A stretch of DNA of 61,304 nt from JADGHX01 sp035760965 (GCA_035760965.1 DASTRY010000029.1:1-61304), one strand, 5' to 3'. Positions 41,992 through 50,834 are shown, counted from the first letter of the stretch. Translations and numbers: made by a program. The notes: a model not told the origin generated them from the letters alone.

Positions 41992-44499
41992 ATGTCCGCG
42001 GAACGAGACTATCTGACGGGCGCGCTGCCACCGGGTACGCGCCTCGGCGTCTGGCAGATCGAGCACCTCATCGCTCGCGGCGGCGCCGGCGAGGTGTACG
42101 CCGCGAGCCGTGCCGACGGCGCGTTCCAGCAACGCGCGGCGTTGAAGCTGCTCCAGCACGGCGCCGTGGCGGAGGCGTCTCGATTCCAGATCGAGCGCGA
42201 CATCCTCGCGCGGCTCGAGCATCCCGGCATTGCGCGCCTCCTCGACGGCGGTGTCGCGAGCGATGGCAGACCGTACATGGTCATGGAACATGTCGAGGGC
42301 ACGTCGCTCACCGAATACTGTGATCGCGCGCGTCTCGGTCTCGTCGGGCGCCTGAAGCTGTTCGCCGAGGTGTGCGAGGTCGTCTCGTACGCGCACCGCT
42401 GTCTCGTCGTGCATCGCGACTTGAAGCCGCGGAACATCTTCGTGACCCAGGACGGGCGCGTGAAGCTGCTCGATTTCGGCGTCGCGAAGCTGCTGGACAC
42501 CGTGTCACCGGCTGCCGAAATGACGTCGGCGCCTCTGACGCCGGATTACGCTGCGCCGGAACAGCTCACCGGCCAACCGATCACGACAGCAACGGACGTG
42601 TACGCGCTCGGCGTCGTGCTGTTCGAGCTGCTCACCGCGCGCAAGCCCTTCAAGCCGACGGACATGCCCGTCGCGCAAGCGGTGCGTGCCGTGCTCCACG
42701 ACCAGCCGCCGATGCCCAGTCGGGCGGCGCGTTCGGGCGCGCGCTCGGCCGTGCCGGCGCGGCTGCTCGAAGGCGATCTCGATTCGATAGTGGCGAAGTG
42801 CCTGCGGAAAGAGCCGGAGCATCGCTATGAAAGCGTCACGGCTCTGCAGCGCGATCTCGAGCGCTTCCTCGCCGACGAGCCCGTCTCGGCGCGCGAGGGT
42901 GCGCGACTGTACGTGCTCGGGCGCTTCTTGCGTCGACATCGCTGGATGGTGGCGGCAAGCGCCCTCGTCTTCCTCGCCCTGACCAGCAGCCTCGCGATGG
43001 TGTCGTGGCAAGCACGCCGCGTCGTCGAAGAACGCGATATCGCGCAGCGGGCGGCCGCGCGCGAAGAAGCGGTCCGTCACTACGTTACGCGCATGTTCCG
43101 TTCGTCCGCCGCGGCGGCAAGCGGCGGAGAACCGCTGACTGCGAAAGCGATGCTGGATCGAACTGCGCAGCGCGTGCTCGCCGCCTATCGCGACGATCCG
43201 TACCTCGCGGGCAAAGTCGTCGAGACGCTGAGCGATCTGTACGGCTCGCTCGAGGACATTGAAGGCCAGGTGCCCTTGCTCGAAGGATTCCTGAAGCAGG
43301 TCGGGCCCGAAGCCGACCCCGAGTCCGTCGCAATGGCGCGGCAGAAGTTCGCGAACGTCGAGCTCCAGCGCGGAAACACGGAGCACGCGCAGCAGCTGCT
43401 GGCGCAAGCGCAAGCATTCTGGAACGCGGACCCCAAGCGCTATCCCGAACAGCGCCTCGAAGGCATGGTCGTGCAAGGGCGCTTGCAGCGCACGGTGCGC
43501 GACATCGATGGCTCGATCGCGACGTACAACGCCGCGCTTCGCGAGCGGATTGCACTCTCGGGGAAGAATCACACCGAGACGGCGGCGCTCTACAACTCGT
43601 TGGCCATTGCGTACATGAACGCCAACCGCTTCAGCGAAGCGCTGAATGCGTACACGGAGGCGCTGGACATTCAGAAGGCATTGCAAACGGCCGACGATCT
43701 CGAAGCGCTCATCATGCGCGCCAATGCGGGGATTCTCGCGGCGCGTTACGGACGCATCGCAGATGCGGAGAGCGAGCTGCGCGCGGCGTTCGAGAAACAG
43801 CAGGTGTTGTCCGGCGATTCGGCGGCCGTGGCATCGGCGATGAGCTACTACGGAGCCGTGCTCAGCGCGCGCGGACGCCATGAAGAGGGGATCGCGGCTC
43901 TGCGCACTTCGCTCAAGATGGCGGTGCAATTCACCGGACCGGCCAGTCCGCTCTCCGTACAGATTCACCTGTTCCTCGCCGAAGCCTTGATGGCGGCGGG
44001 ACAGAACGAAGCGGCGAGCAACGAGCTCGAGGAAGGGCTGCGGCTCGGAACCGAGAAGCTAGGGGCCGATAGCCTCTTCGTCTTGCGACTGCGGCTCGGG
44101 CAGGCGCGCCTGGCGTTGACGAAGGGCGATACGGCGCGAGCGGCCGCCGAAGCAGCGGCGTTGTTCGCGCCGCTCCGCGAGATCGGCGCGACGGCCCGCC
44201 CGGTGCTGGCGCAGGCGCTCGTGACGCGCGGCGAGGCGCTGATGGCGGAACGCAAGACGACGGAAGCGGTGCCGCTCCTCACCGAAGCCGTGCAGATTCG
44301 TGAGGCGCTGCTCTGGGGCAAGAGCTGGGAGCTTGCCGAGGCTCGCGCACGGCTCGGCGAGGCGCTCGGCGCGAAAGACGCGCACGGGCGCGAGTTGCTG
44401 ACGCAGGCGGTGAGCGTGCTGGAGTCGCAGCTCGGTGCGGAACATCCGCAAACGATACGAGCGCGTCGGGCGCTGGGCGCGATCAAGGCGCGGCCGTAG
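41992..44499 (+). CDS. Receptor-like serine/threonine protein kinase with TPR-type sensor region
   Basis: An 835-residue protein. The N-terminal PknB-type kinase domain (about residues 20-300) has the glycine loop ARGGAGEVYAAS, Lys52 in AALKLL, catalytic Asp143 in HRDLKPRN, Asp161 in DFGVAK and the AAPEQL activation-end motif. One membrane helix follows (WMVAASALVFLALTSSLAMVSW, about 318-342). The extracytoplasmic part of about 490 residues is all helical, with repeated TPR-like pairs (AALYNSLAIAYMNANRFSEALNAYTEAL). It probably signals envelope state to cytoplasmic targets. The upstream LuxR-type regulator is a candidate target, but this is inference only. Confidence 0.9.
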   Translation: MSAERDYLTGALPPGTRLGVWQIEHLIARGGAGEVYAASRADGAFQQRAALKLLQHGAVAEASRFQIERDILARLEHPGIARLLDGGVASDGRPYMVMEHVEGTSLTEYCDRARLGLVGRLKLFAEVCEVVSYAHRCLVVHRDLKPRNIFVTQDGRVKLLDFGVAKLLDTVSPAAEMTSAPLTPDYAAPEQLTGQPITTATDVYALGVVLFELLTARKPFKPTDMPVAQAVRAVLHDQPPMPSRAARSGARSAVPARLLEGDLDSIVAKCLRKEPEHRYESVTALQRDLERFLADEPVSAREGARLYVLGRFLRRHRWMVAASALVFLALTSSLAMVSWQARRVVEERDIAQRAAAREEAVRHYVTRMFRSSAAAASGGEPLTAKAMLDRTAQRVLAAYRDDPYLAGKVVETLSDLYGSLEDIEGQVPLLEGFLKQVGPEADPESVAMARQKFANVELQRGNTEHAQQLLAQAQAFWNADPKRYPEQRLEGMVVQGRLQRTVRDIDGSIATYNAALRERIALSGKNHTETAALYNSLAIAYMNANRFSEALNAYTEALDIQKALQTADDLEALIMRANAGILAARYGRIADAESELRAAFEKQQVLSGDSAAVASAMSYYGAVLSARGRHEEGIAALRTSLKMAVQFTGPASPLSVQIHLFLAEALMAAGQNEAASNELEEGLRLGTEKLGADSLFVLRLRLGQARLALTKGDTARAAAEAAALFAPLREIGATARPVLAQALVTRGEALMAERKTTEAVPLLTEAVQIREALLWGKSWELAEARARLGEALGAKDAHGRELLTQAVSVLESQLGAEHPQTIRARRALGAIKARP

Positions 44500-44520
44500 A
44501 GCCGAGGGGCTCGACCCGTG

Positions 44521-46707
44521 CTATTGCTCACGGCTGCTTTGATCAGGTCGACGTCGGTCGCGGTCGGGTGGCGGCGACTGCTGCCGGCTCGGCTGATTCG
44601 CGTGCTCGCGCTGCGCGACGCGAGCGGCCTGCTGGCGCTGCATCTCCTGCCGCTGCGCATCCTGCTGCCGTCGGGCTTCTAACTGACGTTGCATCTCCTC
44701 GCGCTGCGCCTGTTGCTGGCGCTGCATCTCTTGCCGCTGCGCATCCTGCTGGCGCCGGGCTTCTAGCTGGCGTTGCATCTCCTGCCGTTGCGCATCCTGC
44801 CGCTGAGACTCTTGCTGACGCTGTAGCTCTTGCCGACGCGCCTCGAGCTGCGTGCGCTGTGACGCCTCATCGTCCGCGCGGTCGCGATCGTTACGCTCCT
44901 CACGCACGTGACGGTCGGCCTGAAATTGCTGCTGCCGCGCCTCCTGGTCACGCTGGATCTGCGCCTGACGCTGCTGTAAGTCCTGCGCGCGCCGTTGCGC
45001 ATCTTGCTCCCGCTGGCGCTGATCCTGCCTTGCTTGGCGCTCCTGCTGCAGTCGATCCGCATCCGAGCCAGCCCGATCGATGTGATCCGGTGTCGCCGGC
45101 GGTCGGTCCCTTCGCGGCGTTGACTCACGCGGCCGCTCGTCCGCCACCGCGTTCCGATTCGGACGCGTGCGATTCACCGCCTCATTGCGATCTTGAATAC
45201 GATGCAACCGATCGGCTTGTTCGCGAGCCGCGTCGCGTTCGCCCGCATTCCGCGCAAAGCGCGCGGCGGCCGGCGGCGGCTCACGCTTCACGATCACCTG
45301 CCGATTCACGATCGTCGCCGGCGGCACACGCACATTCCGACGCACCGTGCCCAATCGGCTCTCACGAACCGGCTCGATGCGCGGTGCGAAGGCCGTGGCC
45401 TGCACTCGCGTGATCTCGCGCTCAGTGAGTCGCACGGTGTGCCGACCGACCGGCTGCGCTGACGTGAACGTCGTTCTGCTCACCGCCGTCACCGCGCCCG
45501 GAACCGTACGATTGCGATACGTGATGTGCGTGACGCGGTTCTCGTACACGTTGGTGATGTACGTCCTGTTGACGATCACCGTGTTCGTTACATTCACACG
45601 CTCCACGTATCGCGGGCTGAATCGCCGCGCGGGCACGTACACTTCACGCGGCCCAAGTGGGAACCAGGCGACGCCGGCGCCACCGCCGACGGCGATCGTC
45701 ACGCTGACGCCGGGCGTCCCTACCCAACCGACGAGCGCGGGCGCATATACCGGGCGCACCGCTCGCGGCCCGGGCACCCAGCACCACCGACTGCGGATGT
45801 AGGCCCAGCGCCCATAGTGAAACGGCGCAAACCCCCACGGCGCGTCGTCGACCCACGTCCAGCCCCACGGCGAAATCCAAACCCAGCGCCCGTAGCGATA
45901 CGGCGCCCAACCGACTGCAACGGTAGTCGGCGTCCACACGTAGCCATACTCCGGATCCGAGCTCCAGCTGCCGTTCGCGTCGAGATCCTCGTAGCCGGTG
46001 ACTTCCGGCGCCACATAGCGCGCGGTCTGTGAGGACTCGGCGCGTTGCGCGAGCCGATCGCGCTCGAGAGTCCAGGAGTCGAACCCATCCGGCGCGCCGA
46101 GCGAAGCGAGCTCGGGAGGAGCCAGCTGATCCGTCCCGCGGAACACGGCGGACTGCTGGGCGTGCACGACGACATCCTGCGACCCGCCGCTCGCTTCCGC
46201 TTCACCCTCGCTCACCTTCACGACGGTGGTGTCGCCCGCATCGTTCACCTCGACGCGGTAGTTGCCGGGCCGCAGCAGCGACAGGGCCAGATTCGGCGTG
46301 TCGATCTCGATGTGGTCGTTGCTGTCGAGCGCGCGCACGCGCACGTTCACGATGCCCGCCGTCACGCGCATCTGGATCGTGTCGTCGTCGACGTTCAGGA
46401 ACGAGAAGCCCGTATCGCTGCCCAGACGGACCGCGGCCGGCCCGACCTGGATCTCGGCGCGCGCGTCCTTGTCCGTCCACAGCTTGTCACCCGTCGTGAG
46501 CGGTCGATTGAGGACGGCGCTCGCCCAGTCCTCTTCGCCGGCGGGCTGCAACGAGACCTCGCCTTCCACAAAGCTCAGACGAGCGGCACGGTCCGGCGGA
46601 TCCGCCTCGGGCGGCACATCGCTCTGCGCGCGGGCGAGCCCGACAACGAGGCACAGGAAGCCTGCGGCGGCGAGCCGGCTCAGCAGGCTGGATGACATTT
46701 TCTTCAT
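44521..46707 (-). CDS. FecR/DUF6600-like secreted protein with long Gln/Arg-rich coiled-coil tail
   Basis: A 728-residue protein. A signal peptide (LLSRLAAAGFLCLVVGLARAQ) is followed by a FecR-like beta domain (about 40-200; FVEGEVSLQP, TTGDKLWTDKDARAEI). Next is a Trp/Tyr/Gly/Pro-rich region (about 240-330) with repeats such as WAPYRYGRWVWISPWGW and GFAPFHYGRWAYI, as in DUF6600 proteins. The last 250 residues are a low-complexity Gln/Arg/Glu helix with near-perfect 28-residue repeats. GGAGG precedes ATG 46707. It is likely an envelope or periplasmic structural or stress protein; its function is unknown. Confidence 0.82.
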   Translation of the reverse strand: MKKMSSSLLSRLAAAGFLCLVVGLARAQSDVPPEADPPDRAARLSFVEGEVSLQPAGEEDWASAVLNRPLTTGDKLWTDKDARAEIQVGPAAVRLGSDTGFSFLNVDDDTIQMRVTAGIVNVRVRALDSNDHIEIDTPNLALSLLRPGNYRVEVNDAGDTTVVKVSEGEAEASGGSQDVVVHAQQSAVFRGTDQLAPPELASLGAPDGFDSWTLERDRLAQRAESSQTARYVAPEVTGYEDLDANGSWSSDPEYGYVWTPTTVAVGWAPYRYGRWVWISPWGWTWVDDAPWGFAPFHYGRWAYIRSRWCWVPGPRAVRPVYAPALVGWVGTPGVSVTIAVGGGAGVAWFPLGPREVYVPARRFSPRYVERVNVTNTVIVNRTYITNVYENRVTHITYRNRTVPGAVTAVSRTTFTSAQPVGRHTVRLTEREITRVQATAFAPRIEPVRESRLGTVRRNVRVPPATIVNRQVIVKREPPPAAARFARNAGERDAAREQADRLHRIQDRNEAVNRTRPNRNAVADERPRESTPRRDRPPATPDHIDRAGSDADRLQQERQARQDQRQREQDAQRRAQDLQQRQAQIQRDQEARQQQFQADRHVREERNDRDRADDEASQRTQLEARRQELQRQQESQRQDAQRQEMQRQLEARRQQDAQRQEMQRQQQAQREEMQRQLEARRQQDAQRQEMQRQQAARVAQREHANQPSRQQSPPPDRDRRRPDQSSREQ
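44649..44816 (-). repeat. 84-base tandem coding repeat in the Gln/Arg-rich tail
   Basis: The sequence beginning GCCGCTGCGCATCCTGCTG recurs at 44649 and 44733, an 84-base period equal to 28 codons, with only a few mismatches and a decayed third copy. It encodes QRQEMQRQLEARRQQDA-type units. Such repeats change copy number by slippage. Confidence 0.7.
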
Positions 46708-46899
46708 GAGGCGCCTCCTCGAGACCCGAAAAGGACAACGTGCGAGAGGCGATGGAGGGTGACCTCCGGCCTGTCGGCAATCGCAGACAATTCTCTTCGC
46801 GCTGGTCAAAATGGCCGCGGACGCATACCGTCGCGGCGCGCGATTCTGTTGGATCAGGCCTGAATGCGGCCTGAAGTGCAGGTCTTTACGGAGTGATTC

Positions 46900-47892
46900 A
46901 TGAAGAACAACGGTACCCTCGTCTTGGCCCGCATCGCATTGGCCGCGCTCATTGCGCTCGCGATGCCCGCCGCCCAGGCGGCTGCCCCGGCGGTGAAAAC
47001 TCAGGCGCCCGGCTTCTATCGCACGCTGCTCGGCGACTTCGAGGTCACGACGATCCTCGACGGCATGCTGATGCTCGATCCGGTGCAGCTCTTGACGAAC
47101 ACCCAGCCCGAGCACGTGACCGAGATGCTCGCGAAGCAGTTCCTCGCATCGCCGGTCGAAACCTCGGTGAACACGTTTCTCATCAACACCGGCTCGAAGC
47201 TCGTGCTCGTCGATACAGGCGCGGGCTCGCTGTTCGGGCCCACGACCGGGAAGTTCCTCGCGAATCTGAAGGCGGCAGGCTACACGCCCGACGAAGTGGA
47301 TGACGTCGTCGTCACGCACATGCATGGCGACCACGTCGGCGGCCTGACGACGAACGGCAAGCGCACGTTCCCGAACGCCGTCGTGCACGCCGACAAGCGC
47401 GACGCCGACTACTGGCTCAGCAAGGCGGAGATGGACAAGGCGCCGGCCGCCGCCAAGGGCGGCTTCCAAGGGGCGATGGCGTCCTTCCAGCCGTACATCG
47501 ACGCGAAGAAATTCCAGCCGTTCGAAGCCGGCGCGACCATCGTGCCCGGTATCAAGAGCGCGCCGGCGCACGGACACACACCCGGACACACGATCTACAT
47601 CGTCGAGAGCCGCGGACAGAAGCTCGTTCTCTGGGGAGACCTCCTCCACGTCGCCGCCGTGCAGTTTGCGGAGCCTGCGGTCACCATCCGCTTCGATTCG
47701 GATTCGAAGTCTGCCGCCGCCGCACGCGCGAAAGCGCTACAGGAGGCCGCGGAGGGGCGCTACCTCGTGGGCATTGCGCACGTCTCCTTCCCGGGGCTCG
47801 GCCACATCCGGCGGGATGGGAACGGATATGCGTGGCTGCCCGTGAACTACTCGACCCTGCTCCAGCCGGTCGGTCCGCCGATCGGGCGGTGA
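46900..47892 (+). CDS. Secreted MBL-fold metallohydrolase (AHL-lactonase-like)
   Basis: A 330-residue protein. A signal peptide (LARIALAALIALAMPAAQAA) is followed by a metallo-beta-lactamase fold with the HxHxDH motif THMHGDHVGG, His in AHGHTPGHT, the bridging Asp in WGDLLHVAAV and a late His in IAHVSFPGLGHI. This arrangement is shared by N-acyl-homoserine-lactone lactonases and other periplasmic quorum-quenching-like enzymes, but the substrate is not provable from sequence. GGAG precedes ATG 46900. It is divergent from the FecR-like gene, with a 192-base intergenic region. Confidence 0.87.
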   Translation: MKNNGTLVLARIALAALIALAMPAAQAAAPAVKTQAPGFYRTLLGDFEVTTILDGMLMLDPVQLLTNTQPEHVTEMLAKQFLASPVETSVNTFLINTGSKLVLVDTGAGSLFGPTTGKFLANLKAAGYTPDEVDDVVVTHMHGDHVGGLTTNGKRTFPNAVVHADKRDADYWLSKAEMDKAPAAAKGGFQGAMASFQPYIDAKKFQPFEAGATIVPGIKSAPAHGHTPGHTIYIVESRGQKLVLWGDLLHVAAVQFAEPAVTIRFDSDSKSAAAARAKALQEAAEGRYLVGIAHVSFPGLGHIRRDGNGYAWLPVNYSTLLQPVGPPIGR

Positions 47893-47895
47893 TTG

Positions 47896-47938
47896 CCGAC
47901 GCGCGGCCGCCGGCGAAATAGTCACCGGCGGTTGTCGG
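47896..47938 (+). terminator. Two-step hairpin after the MBL hydrolase gene
   Basis: CCGCCGG/CCGGCGG (47907-47913 with 47925-47931) is extended by CCGAC/GTCGG (47896-47900 with 47934-47938). It begins four bases after the stop codon at 47892 but has no U tract, so it is a weak or Rho-assisted terminator, or an mRNA-protecting stem. Confidence 0.4.
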
Positions 47939-47948
47939 TCCACCACGC

Positions 47949-47987
47949 CCTCCGTTCGTCTTCCAAGCGACGCGCCACGAACGGAGG
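47949..47987 (+). promoter_or_regulatory. Hairpin sequestering the ribosome-binding site of a small peptide gene
   Basis: CCTCCGTTCGT (47949-47959) and ACGAACGGAGG (47977-47987) are perfectly complementary over 11 bases with a 17-base loop. The 3' arm contains the Shine-Dalgarno GGAGGT (47983-47988) of the peptide gene at 47994. In the folded state the ribosome-binding site is closed, so the leader could act as a thermometer, a protein- or sRNA-controlled switch, or a translation-coupling device. Confidence 0.65.
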
Positions 47988-47993
47988 TCCCCC

Positions 47994-48113
47994 ATGTGTC
48001 CAGCGTGCATTTCGAGCGCCACCCTCGTCATCGCCAGCACGGCCTCAGCCGCAGGCAGCGGCTTCACGGCCTGGATCGTCCGCAAGCTTCGGCTCGTCGC
48101 ACGTGCCCGGTAA
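47994..48113 (+). CDS. 39-residue hydrophobic peptide beginning MCPAC
   Basis: A small gene with an ideal ribosome-binding site (GGAGGT five bases before ATG 47994). The peptide starts MCPACISSATLVIASTASA, with a CxxC pair at residues 2-5. It continues as one short hydrophobic helix and ends in a basic stretch (VRKLRLVARAR). This looks like a single-span membrane peptide with its basic end in the cytoplasm. Similar MCPAC-type peptides are, to my recollection, widespread as uncharacterised genes near DGPF/ECF loci. It lies 58 bases before the DGPF gene and may be its partner. Its function is unknown. Confidence 0.72.
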   Translation: MCPACISSATLVIASTASAAGSGFTAWIVRKLRLVARAR

Positions 48114-48171
48114 GGCCGCGAACATGGGGCATACTCCGCTACCTCTCAGCGTCAGGACGAAGGGTTCCCGC

Positions 48172-48549
48172 ATGCTCTACGCGATCATCTGCTACGACTC
48201 CGAGGCCGTCGTGAACTCCTGGTCGAAGGAGAAGGACGATGCGGTGATGGCCGATCATCAGGCGGTGATGGCCAAGATCGCCGCGCGCGGCAAGCTCGGA
48301 CCCGTCGCCCGCCTGATGCCGACGACCACCGCGACCACAGTGCGTCCCGGTCGCCAGTTCACCGTGCTCGACGGCCCATTCGCCGAGACCAAGGAAGCGC
48401 TGCTCGGCTTCTATCTCGTCGATTGCGAGAGCCTCGAGGAAGCCGTCGAGTACGCGAAGCAGCTCGCGAACGAGGGCGGCGCGATGGAAGTGCGGCCGGT
48501 GATGTTCTCGAACGTCACGCTGGGCAAGACGGGGAGCGACGCGCAGTGA
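48172..48549 (+). CDS. YCII/DGPF-domain protein (copy 1)
   Basis: A 125-residue single-domain protein of the YCII family with the signature VLDGPFAETKEALLGFYLVDCES. It has a ferredoxin-like fold and usually a conserved His or Asp pocket; the biochemical role is unknown. DGPF genes are the regular partners of ECF42-type sigma factors and are often their targets. ATG 48172 is preceded by a weak GAAGGG. The stop overlaps the sigma factor start (GTGA), so the two are translationally coupled. Confidence 0.88.
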   Translation: MLYAIICYDSEAVVNSWSKEKDDAVMADHQAVMAKIAARGKLGPVARLMPTTTATTVRPGRQFTVLDGPFAETKEALLGFYLVDCESLEEAVEYAKQLANEGGAMEVRPVMFSNVTLGKTGSDAQ

Positions 48550-49817
48550 CCCAGCCGGACCTCACCTGGATCGACACGGCGCTGACCGGCGCGCGTCCTC
48601 AGGTGGTCGGCGCGCTGCTCCGCTATTTCCGCAATCTCGATACGGCCGAGGAAGCGTTCCAAGAGGCCTGTCTGCGCGCGCTGCAGAAATGGCCCGTCAA
48701 CGGCCCGCCGCGCGATCCCGCGGCGTGGCTGATCATGGTCGGGCGCAACTTCGCGCTCGACGAGGCTCGCCGCAAGACCAAGCAGCAGGAGTTGCCGGAC
48801 GACGAAGTCATCTCGAACCTGGACGACGCCGAAGCGCCGCTCGCGGAACGGCTCGACAATTCGCAGTACCGCGACGACGTCCTCAGGCTTCTGTTCATCT
48901 GCTGCCATCCCGAGCTGCCGAATACGCAGCAGATCGCGCTAGCGCTGCGCATCGTTTCGGGGCTTACGGTGAAGGAGATCGCGCGCGCCTTCCTCGTGAG
49001 CGAGGCGGCGATGGAGCAGCGAATCACGCGCGCGAAGCGCATCGTCAGCAATGCGGACGTGCCGTTCGAAGCGCCGGGTGCTCCGGAGCGAGCGCAGCGG
49101 CTCGCGACCGTCGCGTCGATGATCTATCTGCTCTTCAACGAGGGCTATTCCGCAAGCGGCGGTGAAGTGCACGTGCGCGTGCCGCTCTGCGAGGAGGCGA
49201 TTCGTCTCGCGCGCCTGCTCTTGCGGCTCTTTCCCGCCGAAGGCGAGATCATGGGGCTCTTGGCGCTGCTGCTGCTCCAGCACGCGCGCGCGCCGGCGCG
49301 GCTCGACGCCAACAACAACATCGTGCTGCTCGAGGAGCAGGATCGCTCGCTGTGGGACCGCAACATGATCGCGGAGGGTCTCGCGCTCGTCGACAAGGCG
49401 CTGCGCCAGCGGCGCGTCGGCCCTTACCAGGTGCAGGCCGCCATCGCCGCGCTCCACGCGCAGGCGCAGCGTCCCGAGCATACCGACTGGAAGCAGATCG
49501 ACCAGCTGTATGCCGTGCTCGAATCGCTGACGGCCTCGCCGGTCGTGACGTTGAATCGCGCCGTTGCGGTATCGAAGGTCGCAGGCCCCGAAGCGGCGCT
49601 CGCGATGATCGAGCCGCTCGCCGACCGGCTCAATGGCTATTTTCACTTCTTCGGCGTGCGCGGCGGCTTGCTGATGCAGCTCGGGCGGAACGCGGAGGCG
49701 CGTGAAGCGTTCGACCGCGCGATCGCGTTGGCGAACACGGCAGCGGAGGCCGCGCACATTCGCATGCATCTCGACCGACTACAGCAAGACAGCGCTACCG
49801 CAACAGCTGCGCAATGA
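48546..49817 (+). CDS. ECF sigma factor, ECF42-like, with TPR-type C-terminal extension (copy 1)
   Basis: A 423-residue protein. Sigma region 2 is at about residues 15-80 (AEEAFQEACLRALQKWPVNGPPRDPAAWLIMVGRNFALDEARR). Region 4 is at about 110-165 (LALRIVSGLTVKEIARAFLVSEAAMEQRITRAKR). A helical extension of about 250 residues has TPR-like units (IRLARLLLRLFPAEGEIMGLLALLLL; LNRAVAVSKVAGPEAALAMI). This long C-terminal domain and the DGPF neighbour define the ECF42 group, which lacks a classical anti-sigma factor. The start is GTG 48546, overlapping the DGPF stop. The extension probably senses the signal. Confidence 0.92.
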   Translation: MTQPDLTWIDTALTGARPQVVGALLRYFRNLDTAEEAFQEACLRALQKWPVNGPPRDPAAWLIMVGRNFALDEARRKTKQQELPDDEVISNLDDAEAPLAERLDNSQYRDDVLRLLFICCHPELPNTQQIALALRIVSGLTVKEIARAFLVSEAAMEQRITRAKRIVSNADVPFEAPGAPERAQRLATVASMIYLLFNEGYSASGGEVHVRVPLCEEAIRLARLLLRLFPAEGEIMGLLALLLLQHARAPARLDANNNIVLLEEQDRSLWDRNMIAEGLALVDKALRQRRVGPYQVQAAIAALHAQAQRPEHTDWKQIDQLYAVLESLTASPVVTLNRAVAVSKVAGPEAALAMIEPLADRLNGYFHFFGVRGGLLMQLGRNAEAREAFDRAIALANTAAEAAHIRMHLDRLQQDSATATAAQ

Positions 49818-50679
49818 TCGACTCGGCTTGCGACAGGTAGCCGCCGCCGAAGAGATTGAGATGATTGAGGACGTGATAGAGGTTGTAGAGCGCAACGCGC
49901 CGCGGCGCGCCCTGGGGTAGCGGCCAGCTCGCCTCGTAAGCCGCGTAGAACGACGCGCTGAAGCCGCCGAAGAGGCGCGTCATCGCGAGATCGGCCTCGC
50001 GGTCGCCGTAGTACACGGCGGGATCGAAGATGACAGGCGCGCCCTCCTTGTCGACGCCGAAGTTGCCGCCCCACAGATCGCCGTGCAAGAGCGCGGGCTG
50101 CGGCTCGTGATCGGCGAAGAAGTCGTCGAGCCGCTCGAGAAGGGCCGCGCCCTGCTCCTGCAAACGTCCGCGATAGCCGTTACGCGCCGCGAAATCGAGC
50201 TGATAGCGCAATCGGTGCTCGCGGAAGAAGGTCACCCAACTGGACGTGCGGGTATTGACCTGCGGTGTGCTGCCGATGGTGTTGTCACGATGCCAGCCAA
50301 ACTGTGCGGCGCTCGTGCGGTGCTGGTGCGCCAGTTGCTCTCCCAGGCGTTTGCTCGCTGCCGATGTGGAGCCGCCGAAATCGATCCATTCGAGTGCGAG
50401 GAATGCGCATTCGTCTGCCGCGCCGACAGCAAGCGCACGAGGAACACGGACGGCGTGCGCGTTTGCGAGCTCCTGTAGTCCCTCGGCTTCCGCCTCGAGC
50501 ATGTCGAGCTGGCCCGCGCTCGCGATCTTCACGAAGAGCGGTCCTACCGCACTCTGCCAGCGGTAACTCTCGTTGATGCAGCCGCCGTGCACGCGGCGTT
50601 CAGGCTGCGAGGCCACGCGCGCGTGCAGGCTCGTGGCGAGTTGCGCGCCGATCGCAGCGAAAGCATTCGTGTCGCTCAT
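49795..50679 (-). CDS. Fructosamine/ketosamine-3-kinase family protein
   Basis: A 294-residue APH-fold kinase of the fructosamine kinase family, normal length. The nucleotide-binding strands are GGCINESYRWQSAVGPLFVKIA, the linker FLALEWIDFGG, the catalytic loop LLHGDLWGGNFGVD and the metal site VIFDPAVYYGDREADLAM. These match bacterial YniA-type deglycation kinases, which phosphorylate sugar adducts on amines so that they fall off. ATG 50679 (MSDTNAF) is preceded by GGAG at long spacing; ATG 50703 is an alternative. Its 3' end overlaps the convergent sigma factor gene by 23 bases. Confidence 0.9.
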   Translation of the reverse strand: MSDTNAFAAIGAQLATSLHARVASQPERRVHGGCINESYRWQSAVGPLFVKIASAGQLDMLEAEAEGLQELANAHAVRVPRALAVGAADECAFLALEWIDFGGSTSAASKRLGEQLAHQHRTSAAQFGWHRDNTIGSTPQVNTRTSSWVTFFREHRLRYQLDFAARNGYRGRLQEQGAALLERLDDFFADHEPQPALLHGDLWGGNFGVDKEGAPVIFDPAVYYGDREADLAMTRLFGGFSASFYAAYEASWPLPQGAPRRVALYNLYHVLNHLNLFGGGYLSQAESIIAQLLR

Positions 50680-50834
50680 CGAGGGCTCACTCCGGAAGCG
50701 CATAGTGCCAGACGCCAGCTGAATCTGCCTGCCGTCACGGCAAAGCTCGACGCGTCGTGAAACCTTTGCGCGGTCCGGGAATTGATCTTGCAGTCCACGG
50801 TCCTGTCGACGTCTCACGTTTCTGGAGTGCTCGC

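Noticed and set aside
46708..46899. Possible operator repeats (GGCCTGAA twice) between the FecR-like gene and the MBL gene
   Set aside because: Two 8-base copies in a divergent region are too little to separate from chance.
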